Part shown: positions 25,204 to 33,690 of the stretch, one piece after another
How the letters are laid out: the number at the start of each line of letters is the position of its first letter
How positions within the stretch are numbered: position 1 is the first letter of the stretch
NCBI GenBank assembly: GCA_022565395.1
Contig: JAIUMV010000008.1
Coordinates: 108,723 to 172,722, forward strand
DNA length: 64,000 nt
Source of the DNA: Marinobacter sp.
GTDB lineage: Bacteria > Pseudomonadota > Gammaproteobacteria > Pseudomonadales > Oleiphilaceae
Reading direction: 5' to 3'
The notes under the pieces: model-generated
The model's input: the letters and a program-made list of their open reading frames with translations, nothing else
Database searches by the model: none
Told to the model about the DNA's origin: nothing
Position numbers and translations under genes: made by a program

Positions 25204-26316
25204 TTAGTAGAGCTTGGCCAATGAGGCTTTGGCGAAAGGCTCAATAGCGTCGGCGCGGCCATCCTTGAGCTTCACCAGCCACTCCGGGTCCTGCAGCAGG
25301 GCGCGACCAACAGCAATCAGGTCAAACTCCCCGGCTGTCATGCGCTCCACCAGCTCATCGATACCGGTTTGCTCCACCTGCGCCTGCTTGCTGGCGAAGG
25401 TACCGGCGATAAAGTCATCCGTCAGGCCCACACTGCCAACGGACATGGTGGGCAGGCCGGTGATTTTCTGGGTCCAGCCCGCCAGGTTCAGGTTAGAGCC
25501 CTCAAACTCCGGCTCCCAGAAACGCCGGGTCGACGCATGAAAGATATCCACACCCGCGTCAACCAGCGGCAACAGGAACGCCTCCAGCTCAGCCGGGGTT
25601 TGCGCCAGCCTGGCATCATAGTCCTGCATCTTCCACTGGGAGAACCGCAGCATGATGGGGTAATCCGGACCCACCCGGTGGCGCACGGCTTCAATCAGCT
25701 CAATAGCAAAACGCTGGCGATTGGCCATGGAGCCGCCGTATTCATCAGTACGCTGATTGGTGCCTTCCCAGAAGAACTGGTCAATCAAATAGCCGTGCGC
25801 ACCGTGAATCTCAACACCGTCAAAACCGAGGGCCTTGGCATCCTGGGCAGCATCGGCAAAGGCATTGATCACATCATCAATGTCACCCTTGCTCATGGCT
25901 TTGCCATTGGCCTTGCCCGGCCCATAAAGACCGGATGGGCTGTAGCCCGGCACTGAGGGATCTGGCTCCATGCCTTCCCGGCGCACCGCACCTACGTGCC
26001 AGAGCTGGGGGAAAATCTTGCCACCGGCACCGTGAACCGCATCCACCACCGCCTTCCAGCCGGCTAACGCCTCATTTCCGTGGAAAAAGGGCACGTTCTC
26101 ATAGCCATTGGCAGCGGGATGATTCACCGTCGTGCCCTCGGTAATCAGCAGGCCCACGCCCCCTTCCGCACGGCGGCGGTAGTAATCTGTCACTTGCTCA
26201 CCCGGCACATTGCCCGGCGAGAAATTACGGGTCATGGGGGCCATGGCCACACGATTCTTCAAGCTCAGCTTGGGGGATACAAACGGTTCGAACAGCGGGC
26301 CCAGGTTAAGGCTCAT
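25204..26316 (-). CDS. Old yellow enzyme-family NADH:flavin oxidoreductase
   Basis: 370 residues from the ATG at 26316, which has GGAGGAGA 4-10 bases upstream; the longer reading is unlikely. The TIM-barrel signatures are present: NRVAMAPMTRNFSPG (FMN-binding start), FPQLWHVGAV, EIHGAHGYLIDQFF carrying the substrate-binding H-x2-H/N type site, and the terminal FDLIAVGRALLQDPEWL. Such enzymes reduce alpha,beta-unsaturated carbonyls or nitro-compounds with NAD(P)H and FMN. Divergent from an HxlR-type regulator, the arrangement expected for electrophile-inducible OYE genes. Confidence 0.93.
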   Translation of the reverse strand: MSLNLGPLFEPFVSPKLSLKNRVAMAPMTRNFSPGNVPGEQVTDYYRRRAEGGVGLLITEGTTVNHPAANGYENVPFFHGNEALAGWKAVVDAVHGAGGKIFPQLWHVGAVRREGMEPDPSVPGYSPSGLYGPGKANGKAMSKGDIDDVINAFADAAQDAKALGFDGVEIHGAHGYLIDQFFWEGTNQRTDEYGGSMANRQRFAIELIEAVRHRVGPDYPIMLRFSQWKMQDYDARLAQTPAELEAFLLPLVDAGVDIFHASTRRFWEPEFEGSNLNLAGWTQKITGLPTMSVGSVGLTDDFIAGTFASKQAQVEQTGIDELVERMTAGEFDLIAVGRALLQDPEWLVKLKDGRADAIEPFAKASLAKLY

Positions 26317-26411
26317 ACTTTCTCCTCCCGATCGGGACTGAATCTGGTTTCGTGAAGCAACCTTATTTAATCCGGTTTCAAAATGCAACTCTTTTATGTA
26401 AACTGCACGCC
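26317..26411. promoter_or_regulatory. Divergent promoter region of OYE and HxlR genes
   Basis: The 95-base gap is AT-rich relative to its flanks and contains TTTCAAAATGCAACTCTTTTATGTAAAC, split here into TTTCAAAATGCAAC and TTTTATGTAAAC, with partial dyad character. HxlR proteins usually bind such divergent gaps. No single operator can be fixed by eye. Confidence 0.35.
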
Positions 26412-26873
26412 ATGGCAAGAAAACGTTTTGATGACTCCAATTGCGCGGTGGCCCGGACTCTCAATGAAGTGGGGGACTGGTGGTCACTGCTGATCGTACT
26501 GCAGGCCATGTACGGCACCCGCCGCTACGTGGATTTCCAGAAGGAACTGGGTATTGCCCGCAATATCCTCAGCGATCGCCTGGATCGGCTGGTGGAAAAC
26601 GAGGTGTTGCGCAAAGTGGATGTGGGTGAGCATGGCTCACGCTTTGAGTACCGGCTGACCGACAAAGGCCGTGACCTGTTCCCCATCGTGATTGCCATGC
26701 GCCAGTGGAGCGAGAAGTGGAACCCCTGCCCCGAACCTGGCCTGGATCTGCGCGACCGAGCCACGGGCCGCCCCCTGCGGCAACTGTGTGTGCAGGATGC
26801 AGACGGCAAACCCCTGACCATCCGCGAAGTGCAGATCGCCGATCGCAACACCGAAAATTCACCCGAGGTTTGA
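26412..26873 (+). CDS. HxlR-family winged-helix regulator
   Basis: 153 residues from the ATG at 26412. The pattern CAVARTLNEVGDWWSLLIV, RRYVDFQKELGIARNILSDRL and VLRKVDVGEHGSRFEYRLTDKG is the HxlR winged helix, with Cys11 in the family's conserved N-terminal position where thiol-reactive electrophiles are sensed in some members. Likely controls the divergent OYE gene and its own expression. Confidence 0.9.
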   Translation: MARKRFDDSNCAVARTLNEVGDWWSLLIVLQAMYGTRRYVDFQKELGIARNILSDRLDRLVENEVLRKVDVGEHGSRFEYRLTDKGRDLFPIVIAMRQWSEKWNPCPEPGLDLRDRATGRPLRQLCVQDADGKPLTIREVQIADRNTENSPEV

Positions 26874-26883
26874 CACAGATCAA
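26870..26883 (+). promoter_or_regulatory. FNR/ANR-type box, distal
   Basis: TTGACACAGATCAA matches the FNR/ANR consensus TTGAT-N4-ATCAA at nine of ten positions. It overlaps the end of the HxlR gene and lies 111 bases before the ompW start. Confidence 0.65.
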
Positions 26884-26920
26884 TCCTATGCAGCGCACCA
26901 ACAGCGGGCACCTGCACTTC

Positions 26921-26934
26921 TTGATACGGATCAA
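26921..26934 (+). promoter_or_regulatory. FNR/ANR-type box, proximal, perfect
   Basis: TTGATACGGATCAA is a perfect TTGAT-N4-ATCAA site, with its centre 51 bases (about five helical turns) from the distal box. ompW and its Pseudomonas relative oprG are known FNR/ANR targets, so oxygen-dependent control of the next gene is expected. Confidence 0.8.
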
Positions 26935-26993
26935 TTCTTCTCTTCGCCGGCGAGTTACGCTGGCCGGGTCAACTTTTCCCGAGGAGAACATCC

Positions 26994-27707
26994 ATGTCAC
27001 GCACCTTCAAATACAGCCTGCTGGCCGCCAGCATTTTCGCCGCCCCCCTGGCCCAAGCCTATGAAGCAGGCAGCCTGCTGATCCGCGCCGGTGTGGTCAA
27101 TGTTTACCCCGACAGCGGCTCCAGCGACGACCTGCGCCTGAACGGTGTGACCCAGCCTGGCCTGAAAGTGAGCGTGGACGACAACTACCAGCTGGGCCTG
27201 TCTGCCACCTACATGATCACCGACCACATCGCCGTGGGCCTGCTGGCGGCGACGCCCTTCAAACACAACATCAAGGGCGCTGATGCCCTGGATGGCGCAG
27301 GCAAACTGGCAGAAACCAAACACCTGCCCCCCACCCTGTCTGTGCTCTACTACCCGCTAGCCAATGAGCGCATGATCCAGCCTTATGTGGGTGTCGGCAT
27401 CAACTACACCGTGTTTTTCGAAGAGAAGACCACCGATACCCTGACCGGCTTCCTGCAGGGCATTGATCCCAACATCGCCTCCACCAACATCTCACTGGAC
27501 AGCAGTGTGGGTGTGGCGGTTGAAGCGGGTGTGGACTTCCGCCTGAGTGACACCTTTGCCATCAACGCCGGTATCTGGTGGGCTGACATTGGAACCACCG
27601 CCACCATCAAAGCGCTGGATGCGGACGGTACCCGCCTGCATACCGCCAAAGTGGATGTGGATATTGACCCCATGGTTTACATGGTTGGCTTCAGCTTCAA
27701 GTTCTGA
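26994..27707 (+). CDS. ompW: OmpW-family outer membrane protein
   Basis: 237 residues with a signal peptide ending in AQA (about 22), an eight-stranded barrel size, IRAGVVNVYPDSG, DNYQLGLSATYMITDHIAVGLLAATPF, VGVGINYTVFFEEKT and a final aromatic strand MVYMVGFSFKF with terminal Phe. The narrow barrel of family members opens laterally and passes small hydrophobic compounds, which suits a hydrocarbon or fatty-acid user. GAGGAG precedes the ATG. Controlled by the two FNR/ANR boxes upstream; a strong terminator follows. Confidence 0.94.
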   Translation: MSRTFKYSLLAASIFAAPLAQAYEAGSLLIRAGVVNVYPDSGSSDDLRLNGVTQPGLKVSVDDNYQLGLSATYMITDHIAVGLLAATPFKHNIKGADALDGAGKLAETKHLPPTLSVLYYPLANERMIQPYVGVGINYTVFFEEKTTDTLTGFLQGIDPNIASTNISLDSSVGVAVEAGVDFRLSDTFAINAGIWWADIGTTATIKALDADGTRLHTAKVDVDIDPMVYMVGFSFKF

Positions 27708-27723
27708 TTCTGAGGCTCTTGTT

Positions 27724-27754
27724 GCCCGCCGGGGGGATTCCGGCGGGCTTTTTT
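27724..27754 (+). terminator. Intrinsic terminator of ompW
   Basis: A perfect 9-bp GC stem GCCCGCCGG / CCGGCGGGC with a 7-base loop is followed by six T residues. Confidence 0.9.
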
Positions 27755-27771
27755 GTTTTGGGGAGAACGGA

Positions 27772-27850
27772 TTTTTTGCCGCGGAATCCGCGGAAGGACG
27801 CGGAAAAAGATTTTTTAGCCACGGACGAACACGGACAACACGGAAAAAAG
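27772..27850. repeat. Half copy of the CCGCGGAATCCGCGG palindromic element
   Basis: T-run, then GCCGCGGAATCCGCGGAAGG, ACGCGGA, AGCCACGGACGA and CACGGACAACACGG in the order seen in the left arms of the two complete elements at 56492 and 59531. The matching right arm is absent; sequence after 27850 is unrelated. It contains the 15-base palindrome CCGCGGAATCCGCGG. Probably a degenerate or one-armed copy of a mobile or repeated element. Confidence 0.8.
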
Positions 27851-27953
27851 CTTTAGTAGTTCACAGGCACGGATGCCGTAGGGGCGGCGGAGAAAGCCAC
27901 CCCATCAGCGGCGTTGCACCAATGCCTCAAACCAAATGGCAGATCAAGTCTGG

Positions 27954-28718
27954 TTAAGACGCGGGGGGCGGGGTGATGCCCAGTTGCAGCAGGCCTTCTT
28001 TGAGTACCACCATACCCTCGGCCACCCGCTCGGGTGTGCCTTTCAGCCCCAGGTCTACGCGGCGGCTGCCGTCGGCGGCGGGCAGGCAGGAGAGTTTCAG
28101 ATCCGGGAAGCGGGCGACGATTTCTTCCATCAGCGGAATCAGCGGGCCTTCGGTGGTGTTTTCCAGCAGCAACGTTTGCTGAATACGCTGATCAGGCGCG
28201 TGCAAATGTGCGTACTCGTTATCCAGCACCCACTCCACCATGGGCCAGGCCATCACCGGAAAGCCGGGCACGAAATGATGGCGATGGATGGAAAATCCAG
28301 CGATACGGTTGATGGGGTTAGGAATGATCCGGCTGCCCACCGGAAACTCACCCATGCGCAGGCGCTGCGGTGTGACCTGGTCATTGAAGACCGCGCGAAT
28401 TTCCCGCTCGGCATCCGGGTGCAGGGCAATATCCACACCCAACGCCGCGGCCGCACATTGCCGGGTCATATCATCCGGCGTCGCGCCAATACCGCCAAAG
28501 CTGAACACAATATCGCCGCTGGCAAAGGTCTGTGTCAGGGTGTCCTGAATCAACCCGGTATCATCACCAACCACCCGCACCCAGCTCAACTCCAGTCCCC
28601 GGCTTGCCAGGCGCTCAATAACGGCGGCCTGATGCGCATCCTGCTTGCGGCCGTTCAGCAGCTCATCACCGATCAACACTATACCGATACGGTCAGTCGT
28701 GGCTGTGCTTGTGGACAT
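27954..28718 (-). CDS. CinA/MoaB-like molybdopterin-binding-domain protein
   Basis: 254 residues. The MoCF-biosynthesis-type domain is at the N-terminus: IGIVLIGDELLNGRKQD, VVGDDTGLIQDTL, FSFGGIGATPDDMTRQ, as in CinA N-terminal halves; the C-terminal deamidase half of full CinA is absent. Family members act on nicotinamide-nucleotide-related substrates or bind molybdopterin. Divergent from the S8 protease gene. The exact reaction is uncertain. Confidence 0.87.
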   Translation of the reverse strand: MSTSTATTDRIGIVLIGDELLNGRKQDAHQAAVIERLASRGLELSWVRVVGDDTGLIQDTLTQTFASGDIVFSFGGIGATPDDMTRQCAAAALGVDIALHPDAEREIRAVFNDQVTPQRLRMGEFPVGSRIIPNPINRIAGFSIHRHHFVPGFPVMAWPMVEWVLDNEYAHLHAPDQRIQQTLLLENTTEGPLIPLMEEIVARFPDLKLSCLPAADGSRRVDLGLKGTPERVAEGMVVLKEGLLQLGITPPPAS

Positions 28719-28855
28719 GAAGGTTCCTCAGAGTCGTTCCAAACAACAGACGGCAGCACGCAAGGTGACAAATCATTACGTCCACGGGAACGCTGCCGCC
28801 GCCCCTGTCGTGAGTATAAGGGCTGTACAATAACAACACGACGGAGAAACAAGGA

Positions 28856-30181
28856 ATGCTTAATAAAACACTCTGGGCCGCAGGCCTCACCGCGACCCTG
28901 GTTATCGCACCCAACCTGAGCCATGCCAGTCTGTTTGGCAGTTTCAAATCCCTCACCCAAACCGTCACCGCGCCGCTGACCTCAAGCCCTGAGGCAGAAC
29001 CGGAGCTGCAAGCCGGTGATCTGATTCCCAACCGCTATATTGTGACTCTGGATCCTGCCCTGCCTCAGCTATTGGGCCTGGGCGACCTGGCCGGTGCGGT
29101 GCAAAGCCTGCTGACCGCCGTAGGCGGCGGTGAGTTGCTGCACCTGTATGAACATGCATTGACCGGCGCCGCTCTGGGGATTGCACCCTGGCAGGCGGAC
29201 ATTCTGGCTGCCCTGCCGGGCGTATTGAAAATTGAACAGGATCAGGTGATCACCACCGGCAGTGTCACACAACCCAACGCGACCTGGGGGCTGGACCGGG
29301 TGGATCAGCGCTTCCTGCCGCTGGACAATCAGTTTACCTATCCGGCCCATGGCGGCCAGGGGGTCAACATCTATGTGCTTGATACCGGTATCCGTGCCAG
29401 TCACGCTGACTTTACCGGGCGCCTTATTGAAGGGCGCAACTTTGCCGCCAATGACAATGGCTTCCTCGGCCTGGGCGGCCTGCCCATCATTGGCGCCCTG
29501 CTGAATCTGGGTGGCCGTACCGATCCGGAAGATACAACGGACTGTAACGGTCACGGCACCCATGTCGCCAGTAGCGCTGCTGGCAGCACCTACGGTGTCG
29601 CCAAACAGGCCAATATTGCCGCCGTGCGGGTATTGAACTGTGCCGGCTCTGGCTCCAATGCCGGTGTAATTGCGGGCGTGGATTGGGTGGCCGCCAACCA
29701 TCAGGCACCCGCGGTAGCCAACATGTCATTGGGAGGCGGTAATTCTGACGCCCTGGATAACGCCGTACGGGGTGCCATTGCCCAGGGCGTGACCTTCGTG
29801 GTGGCGGCAGGCAACAGCAATGCCGATGCCTGCAGCGGCTCGCCCAACCGGGTGGCGGAGGCCGTCACCGTGGGTAGCAGCACCCGGGATGACCAACGCT
29901 CGTCCTTCTCCAACTGGGGCAGCTGCGTGCAGGTCTTCGCCCCGGGCTCGGATATCACCGCTGCCTGGCATCAGAGTGACGACCAGGTCCGTACCATCAG
30001 CGGCACCTCCATGGCCGCACCTCACGTAGCCGGCGCTGCCGCGCTGTTGCTGGGACACCAGCCGGGCCTGGCCCCGGACGCGGTGATGCAAACACTGGTC
30101 AACGAGGCTACCAATAACGTCCTGGGCAGCCTGCGCGGCGGTTCGCCCAATAAGCTGCTGTACGTGCCCGCCAGCCGTTAA
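28856..30181 (+). CDS. Secreted S8 (subtilase) serine protease with propeptide
   Basis: 441 residues. A signal peptide (about 1-24) is followed by an inhibitor I9-like propeptide (PNRYIVTLDP... to about 130), then the proteinase-K-like catalytic domain with the triad Asp176 (VLDTGIR), His233 (NGHGTHVA) and Ser385 (GTSMAAPH), and the oxyanion Asn in AAGNSN. Cysteines at 230, 261, 326 and 357 suggest disulfides. Likely secreted for extracellular protein degradation. AAGGA lies very close to the ATG. A stem-loop follows its stop. Confidence 0.94.
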   Translation: MLNKTLWAAGLTATLVIAPNLSHASLFGSFKSLTQTVTAPLTSSPEAEPELQAGDLIPNRYIVTLDPALPQLLGLGDLAGAVQSLLTAVGGGELLHLYEHALTGAALGIAPWQADILAALPGVLKIEQDQVITTGSVTQPNATWGLDRVDQRFLPLDNQFTYPAHGGQGVNIYVLDTGIRASHADFTGRLIEGRNFAANDNGFLGLGGLPIIGALLNLGGRTDPEDTTDCNGHGTHVASSAAGSTYGVAKQANIAAVRVLNCAGSGSNAGVIAGVDWVAANHQAPAVANMSLGGGNSDALDNAVRGAIAQGVTFVVAAGNSNADACSGSPNRVAEAVTVGSSTRDDQRSSFSNWGSCVQVFAPGSDITAAWHQSDDQVRTISGTSMAAPHVAGAAALLLGHQPGLAPDAVMQTLVNEATNNVLGSLRGGSPNKLLYVPASR

Positions 30182-30190
30182 ACGCACTTG

Positions 30191-30215
30191 CTGTGACCGG
30201 CTGTGCCGGTCACAG
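30191..30215. terminator. Bidirectional hairpin after the protease gene
   Basis: CTGTGACCGG / CCGGTCACAG, a perfect 10-bp stem with a 5-base loop, overlapping the stop codon of the convergent permease gene at 30210. No T-run. Confidence 0.6.
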
Positions 30216-31517
30216 GCCATTCCATGTCAGCCCCGCAGCCAAAACGCCCGTGACAATCAGACAAGTGCGGGACAACCCCAGATTCCACCGTAAAGAAGCG
30301 TGACGGGCCCGATAGCCGGTGAAACGCTCCATTAACAGCGCATTGGCCGCGTAGGGCGTGCCCATGGCCGTGGTGCTCCAGCCGCCGATAATGGCAACGC
30401 CCAGGCCCAGTAACGCTGGTTCAGGCCAGAGAGAGCCGAGAATACCCCCGGCAAGGGTGCCGCAAACGATCGGATTGACACCCACCATTCCCGCAGCAAA
30501 GAAAACGGCAGGTAATAGCAATGCCAGCAGCGGCCAGAGCCATAGGGGCAGAGTCATCGTAGTGGGCAGCCCGGCCAGTATCAACGCGCTGACCAGCGAA
30601 CCGATGAATGCCGAGCCACCCACAATAGCCAACTCATTACTGACCGTGGACATATCCGGCAACGTGCCAGGCCTGCCCCTGAGCCGGGCCCATAACAGGG
30701 CCAGAACCACTGTGGCCAGACAACTTGTGGCCACTGCCCGGGCGTAGCTGACATTCAGGGCATGGCTGAGCAGGAACACCGCCAGACAGATCAGCAGGAT
30801 AAGGGTTGAAAAACGCAGCCAGGGCCCTGCACCCACCCGCTGCCGGGGCGCCTGCAGGGCCGGTTGGATCTCCGGCTCCCGCCAGCCCAGGCCCAGCACC
30901 AGAATAAAAACACCCAGTGGAATACCAACCCCCAGCAATGCCATACCGGACAGCGCTGGCAACAGGGTTAATGTCAGCGCAATGGAGATGGACAGGGGGG
31001 ACACCAGGGGCGATACCCCAAATCCGCGCAGGGCAGCCCGGGTGGCATTACGGGTGGCCGGGCTATCGCCATGCTGGTCTATGCGATGACGGATCAGGCT
31101 GCCCATCAGGGCCACTGCACCAAAATTCAGGGGTACCGATATCAGCCCGGTACCAAACGCGATACCGCCATAACGTACCCCCGCCCGGCCCTGAAACAGG
31201 CTTGTGGATACCGCCTGCAAATCACTGAAACGCCCAAGAACAGAGGCTAGCAGCATCACCGCCAGAATGACGCCCGCCAACCGCGTCATGTTGTCAGCCG
31301 CCTGCAGCAAGGCCACAGGGTTCACCGCCAGCGCAATCACAAACAGCAGCCCTGCCACTGCCAAAATGCCCCGGGGCACACCGCGTAAATCCTGCCAACC
31401 CAGCATGATTGCAGTGACAACACACAAGGCCCCCAGGCTACCCGCGCCTGGAACAAACAGCAGCACAGCCGCTGTCAACGCCAGATAGGCCAACAACGAG
31501 CGCAACGGCAACAGCAT
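30210..31517 (-). CDS. Multi-pass membrane permease, substrate unknown
   Basis: 435 residues from the ATG at 31517, preceded by a GGGGG run at about 4-8. Roughly 11-12 hydrophobic segments, with a conserved-looking FGTGLISVPLNFGAVALMGSLIRHR in the first half and a matching GGWSTTAMGTPYAANALLMERF re-entrant-like segment in the second half. The twofold pattern resembles ion-transporter (IT) superfamily permeases such as GntP- or DASS-type carriers, but I cannot assign the family. No adjacent enzyme suggests a substrate; the divergent solute-binding protein may or may not be related. Confidence 0.7.
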   Translation of the reverse strand: MLLPLRSLLAYLALTAAVLLFVPGAGSLGALCVVTAIMLGWQDLRGVPRGILAVAGLLFVIALAVNPVALLQAADNMTRLAGVILAVMLLASVLGRFSDLQAVSTSLFQGRAGVRYGGIAFGTGLISVPLNFGAVALMGSLIRHRIDQHGDSPATRNATRAALRGFGVSPLVSPLSISIALTLTLLPALSGMALLGVGIPLGVFILVLGLGWREPEIQPALQAPRQRVGAGPWLRFSTLILLICLAVFLLSHALNVSYARAVATSCLATVVLALLWARLRGRPGTLPDMSTVSNELAIVGGSAFIGSLVSALILAGLPTTMTLPLWLWPLLALLLPAVFFAAGMVGVNPIVCGTLAGGILGSLWPEPALLGLGVAIIGGWSTTAMGTPYAANALLMERFTGYRARHASLRWNLGLSRTCLIVTGVLAAGLTWNGL

Positions 31518-31697
31518 GGAGCCCCCAGGTTTTCGCAAAACGCCAATTCTACGGGCACACGGGCAATGGGAGCCAGCGGCGTCAACCATAAGGCAATCGC
31601 TCATTTGCCGCTATACTAACCAATAGGATCAGCAACGGGCGCAAGGATCGCAATCACAACACACAGCATAGAGCTGCAAAACGCGCTGAGGTCTGTC

Positions 31698-32570
31698 ATG
31701 TTTACCCGCGGTCTGGTCCTGCTTTGTACGCTTGTCCTATGTGCCCCCTCACTGGCCGGCGAAGCCTTTCGCCTCGGCCTGCTCCATGGTGACGACCAGG
31801 TTTTTGACTACGAGCTGTCGGTGGTCAAACTGGCCCTTGCCCACGCGCCCGGCGACCATACACTTGAGGTCATACCGCTACGGGGCACGCCACAGAACCG
31901 CATCTTCGCCATGATGAATGACGACGAGGCCCCTATTAACCTGTTCTTCAGCGGCTACAGCCCGGAACGGGATACCCGCATGCGCATGGTACCCATCCCA
32001 ATAACCCGAGGGTTGCTGGGCGTGCGCCTGTTTCTGGCCCGCGACGACCGCTTACCTGAGCTGGCAGGGCTGGCCACACTGGAGGATCTGAGGCATGTCA
32101 CCATCGGCACGGGCGTTGGCTGGCCTGAAAACCAGTTCATGCAGGAGAACGGCCTCACCCTGATAACCAGCCAGTACGATAATCTTTGGCGCATGCTGGC
32201 CCACGGCCGCTTTGACCTTTTCCACCGGGGTGTACAGGAGATATTCATTGAGCTTGAGCGAGAGGGGCGGGATATGTTTGCGGTAGTACCGGATATCGGC
32301 CTGCTGATGCGCTACGACTACTTTATGTTCGTACCGCCACAGCGCCAGGACCTGCACGACATTCTGCTAACCGGTCTGAAAAACGCGTACGCCTCTGGCG
32401 CTTTTATGGAGAACTTCAACAACCACCCTGCCATTCGGCTGGCCCTGGCGGATGCACAGCTGTCCACTCGTCGGTTGATCCCGCTGCGGGCAGACTTTCC
32501 CAGCCGGTCACTACGCACGATACCTGACCACTATTGGCACTTTATCGGCGACCTCACACCCGAAAACTGA
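31698..32570 (+). CDS. Periplasmic solute-binding-like protein
   Basis: 290 residues with a signal peptide ending in SLAGEA. The fold pattern resembles SBP_bac_3-type amino-acid/small-molecule binding domains: an N-terminal strand-helix, a central hinge with LRHVTIGTGVGWPEN, and a C-terminal lobe. No ABC transporter or sensor is fused or adjacent, so it may be a stand-alone sensor or binding protein. The stop overlaps the 3' end of a small convergent gene by 17 bases. Confidence 0.72.
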   Translation: MFTRGLVLLCTLVLCAPSLAGEAFRLGLLHGDDQVFDYELSVVKLALAHAPGDHTLEVIPLRGTPQNRIFAMMNDDEAPINLFFSGYSPERDTRMRMVPIPITRGLLGVRLFLARDDRLPELAGLATLEDLRHVTIGTGVGWPENQFMQENGLTLITSQYDNLWRMLAHGRFDLFHRGVQEIFIELEREGRDMFAVVPDIGLLMRYDYFMFVPPQRQDLHDILLTGLKNAYASGAFMENFNNHPAIRLALADAQLSTRRLIPLRADFPSRSLRTIPDHYWHFIGDLTPEN

Positions 32571-32778
32571 TGCCCGCACTGGCGGGTTTGGCGGCGGGCT
32601 GCAGGCCATCCTTGGTGTAAGTTGGCATTTCTGTCGCGTCAAAGGCCGCTGGGCTGGCCTTGGCAAGCTTCTGGACGATCCCTTCACCCGCACGTTTTTC
32701 TATGCCGTCCGCCTTGGCGAAAGCCTCACTGGCCAGGGTCTGAGTGACTGGCGGCAATACGAGCCCGGTAACGTTCAT
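32554..32778 (-). CDS. Small hypothetical protein
   Basis: 74 residues. The start has a GGGGGGA purine run 5 bases upstream. A helical middle (EAFAKADGIEKRAGEGIVQKLAKA) and a PTYTKDGLQPAAKPA tail look like a small soluble protein and not a random frame. I do not recognise a family. Overlaps the end of the convergent solute-binding gene by 17 bases. Confidence 0.55.
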   Translation of the reverse strand: MNVTGLVLPPVTQTLASEAFAKADGIEKRAGEGIVQKLAKASPAAFDATEMPTYTKDGLQPAAKPASAGISFRV

Positions 32779-32838
32779 GGATTCCCCCCAACAACATCCA
32801 ACCGGTCGTATTTTAGAAATTTTCCCGCGTCTGTCCCG

Positions 32839-33546
32839 TCAAGATTCGTTAATTTTTTTTACACCGTTCATCTGCGCTGCAGCTAATGGCTGACCCCAGC
32901 GATCTCCGTGCAACAAGGACTCCAGCGGTATACGTTTACGCCAGCCTTTGGTTTCCAGTTCGGGCTTGGCAAGAAACTCGCTGACATAGCCCAGGCACAA
33001 GTAAGCAACCGGATACACCTGCTCAGGCAGCCCCAGCACTGCCGCCAGCTTTTGCTGGTCAAGAATACTCACCCACCCCAGCCCGATACCCTCAGCGCGC
33101 GCCGCCAGCCACAAATTCTGGACCGCCAAACAAGTGCTGAACAGGTCGGTTTCCAGAATGCTATTGCGCCCAAGCACATGCTCGCCACCGCGGCTGCGGT
33201 CACAGGTAATGCAAAGGTTGAGCGGGCTTTCCAGTATCCCTTCGAGCTTCAGGCTGCGATATCTGGCACCCTGCTCATCGGCGTAGTTAGCCGCAGCGCG
33301 AGTGTTCTCGGCCTCAAAGATCGCCTTGACCTGCTGGCGCACCTCCCGGCTGTTGATCACCAGAAAATCCCACGGCTGCATAAAGCCCACCGATGGGGCA
33401 TGGTGAGCAGCGGTGAGCAGGCGCGCCAACACCTCTGGCTGAACCGGGTCCGGCAGAAACTGGGAACGCACGTCCCGTCGCTCATGGATTGCCCGGTAGA
33501 CGGCATCCCGCTCCGCAGCAGAAAAGGCATGGCTGGGTTGTGTCAC
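32839..33546 (-). CDS. bluB: 5,6-dimethylbenzimidazole synthase BluB
   Basis: 235 residues from a GTG at 33546 chosen because AAGGAG lies 5-10 bases upstream. The flavin-reductase-like family sequence is distinctive: RRDVRSQFLPDPVQPEVL, LLTAAHHAPSVGFMQPWDF, and GLGWVSILDQQKLAAVLGLPEQ. BluB splits FMNH2 with oxygen to make the lower ligand of cobalamin. No other cobalamin gene is adjacent, so the host may remodel or finish B12 using genes elsewhere. This ties to the B12 riboswitch on nrdAB. Confidence 0.9.
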   Translation of the reverse strand: MTQPSHAFSAAERDAVYRAIHERRDVRSQFLPDPVQPEVLARLLTAAHHAPSVGFMQPWDFLVINSREVRQQVKAIFEAENTRAAANYADEQGARYRSLKLEGILESPLNLCITCDRSRGGEHVLGRNSILETDLFSTCLAVQNLWLAARAEGIGLGWVSILDQQKLAAVLGLPEQVYPVAYLCLGYVSEFLAKPELETKGWRKRIPLESLLHGDRWGQPLAAAQMNGVKKINES

Positions 33547-33690
33547 GAAATCTCCTTGCTGTGCAATTGGCCCTGGAACCTGGCCCGGCCATAACCGCCC
33601 GGGCCTCATCAGAGGCCTGGCAGTATAAAGCACCCGAGGGACCATGATCAGTTAAACTGCAAACCCGCGTTTCCCTCAGGAGTCGACTTC

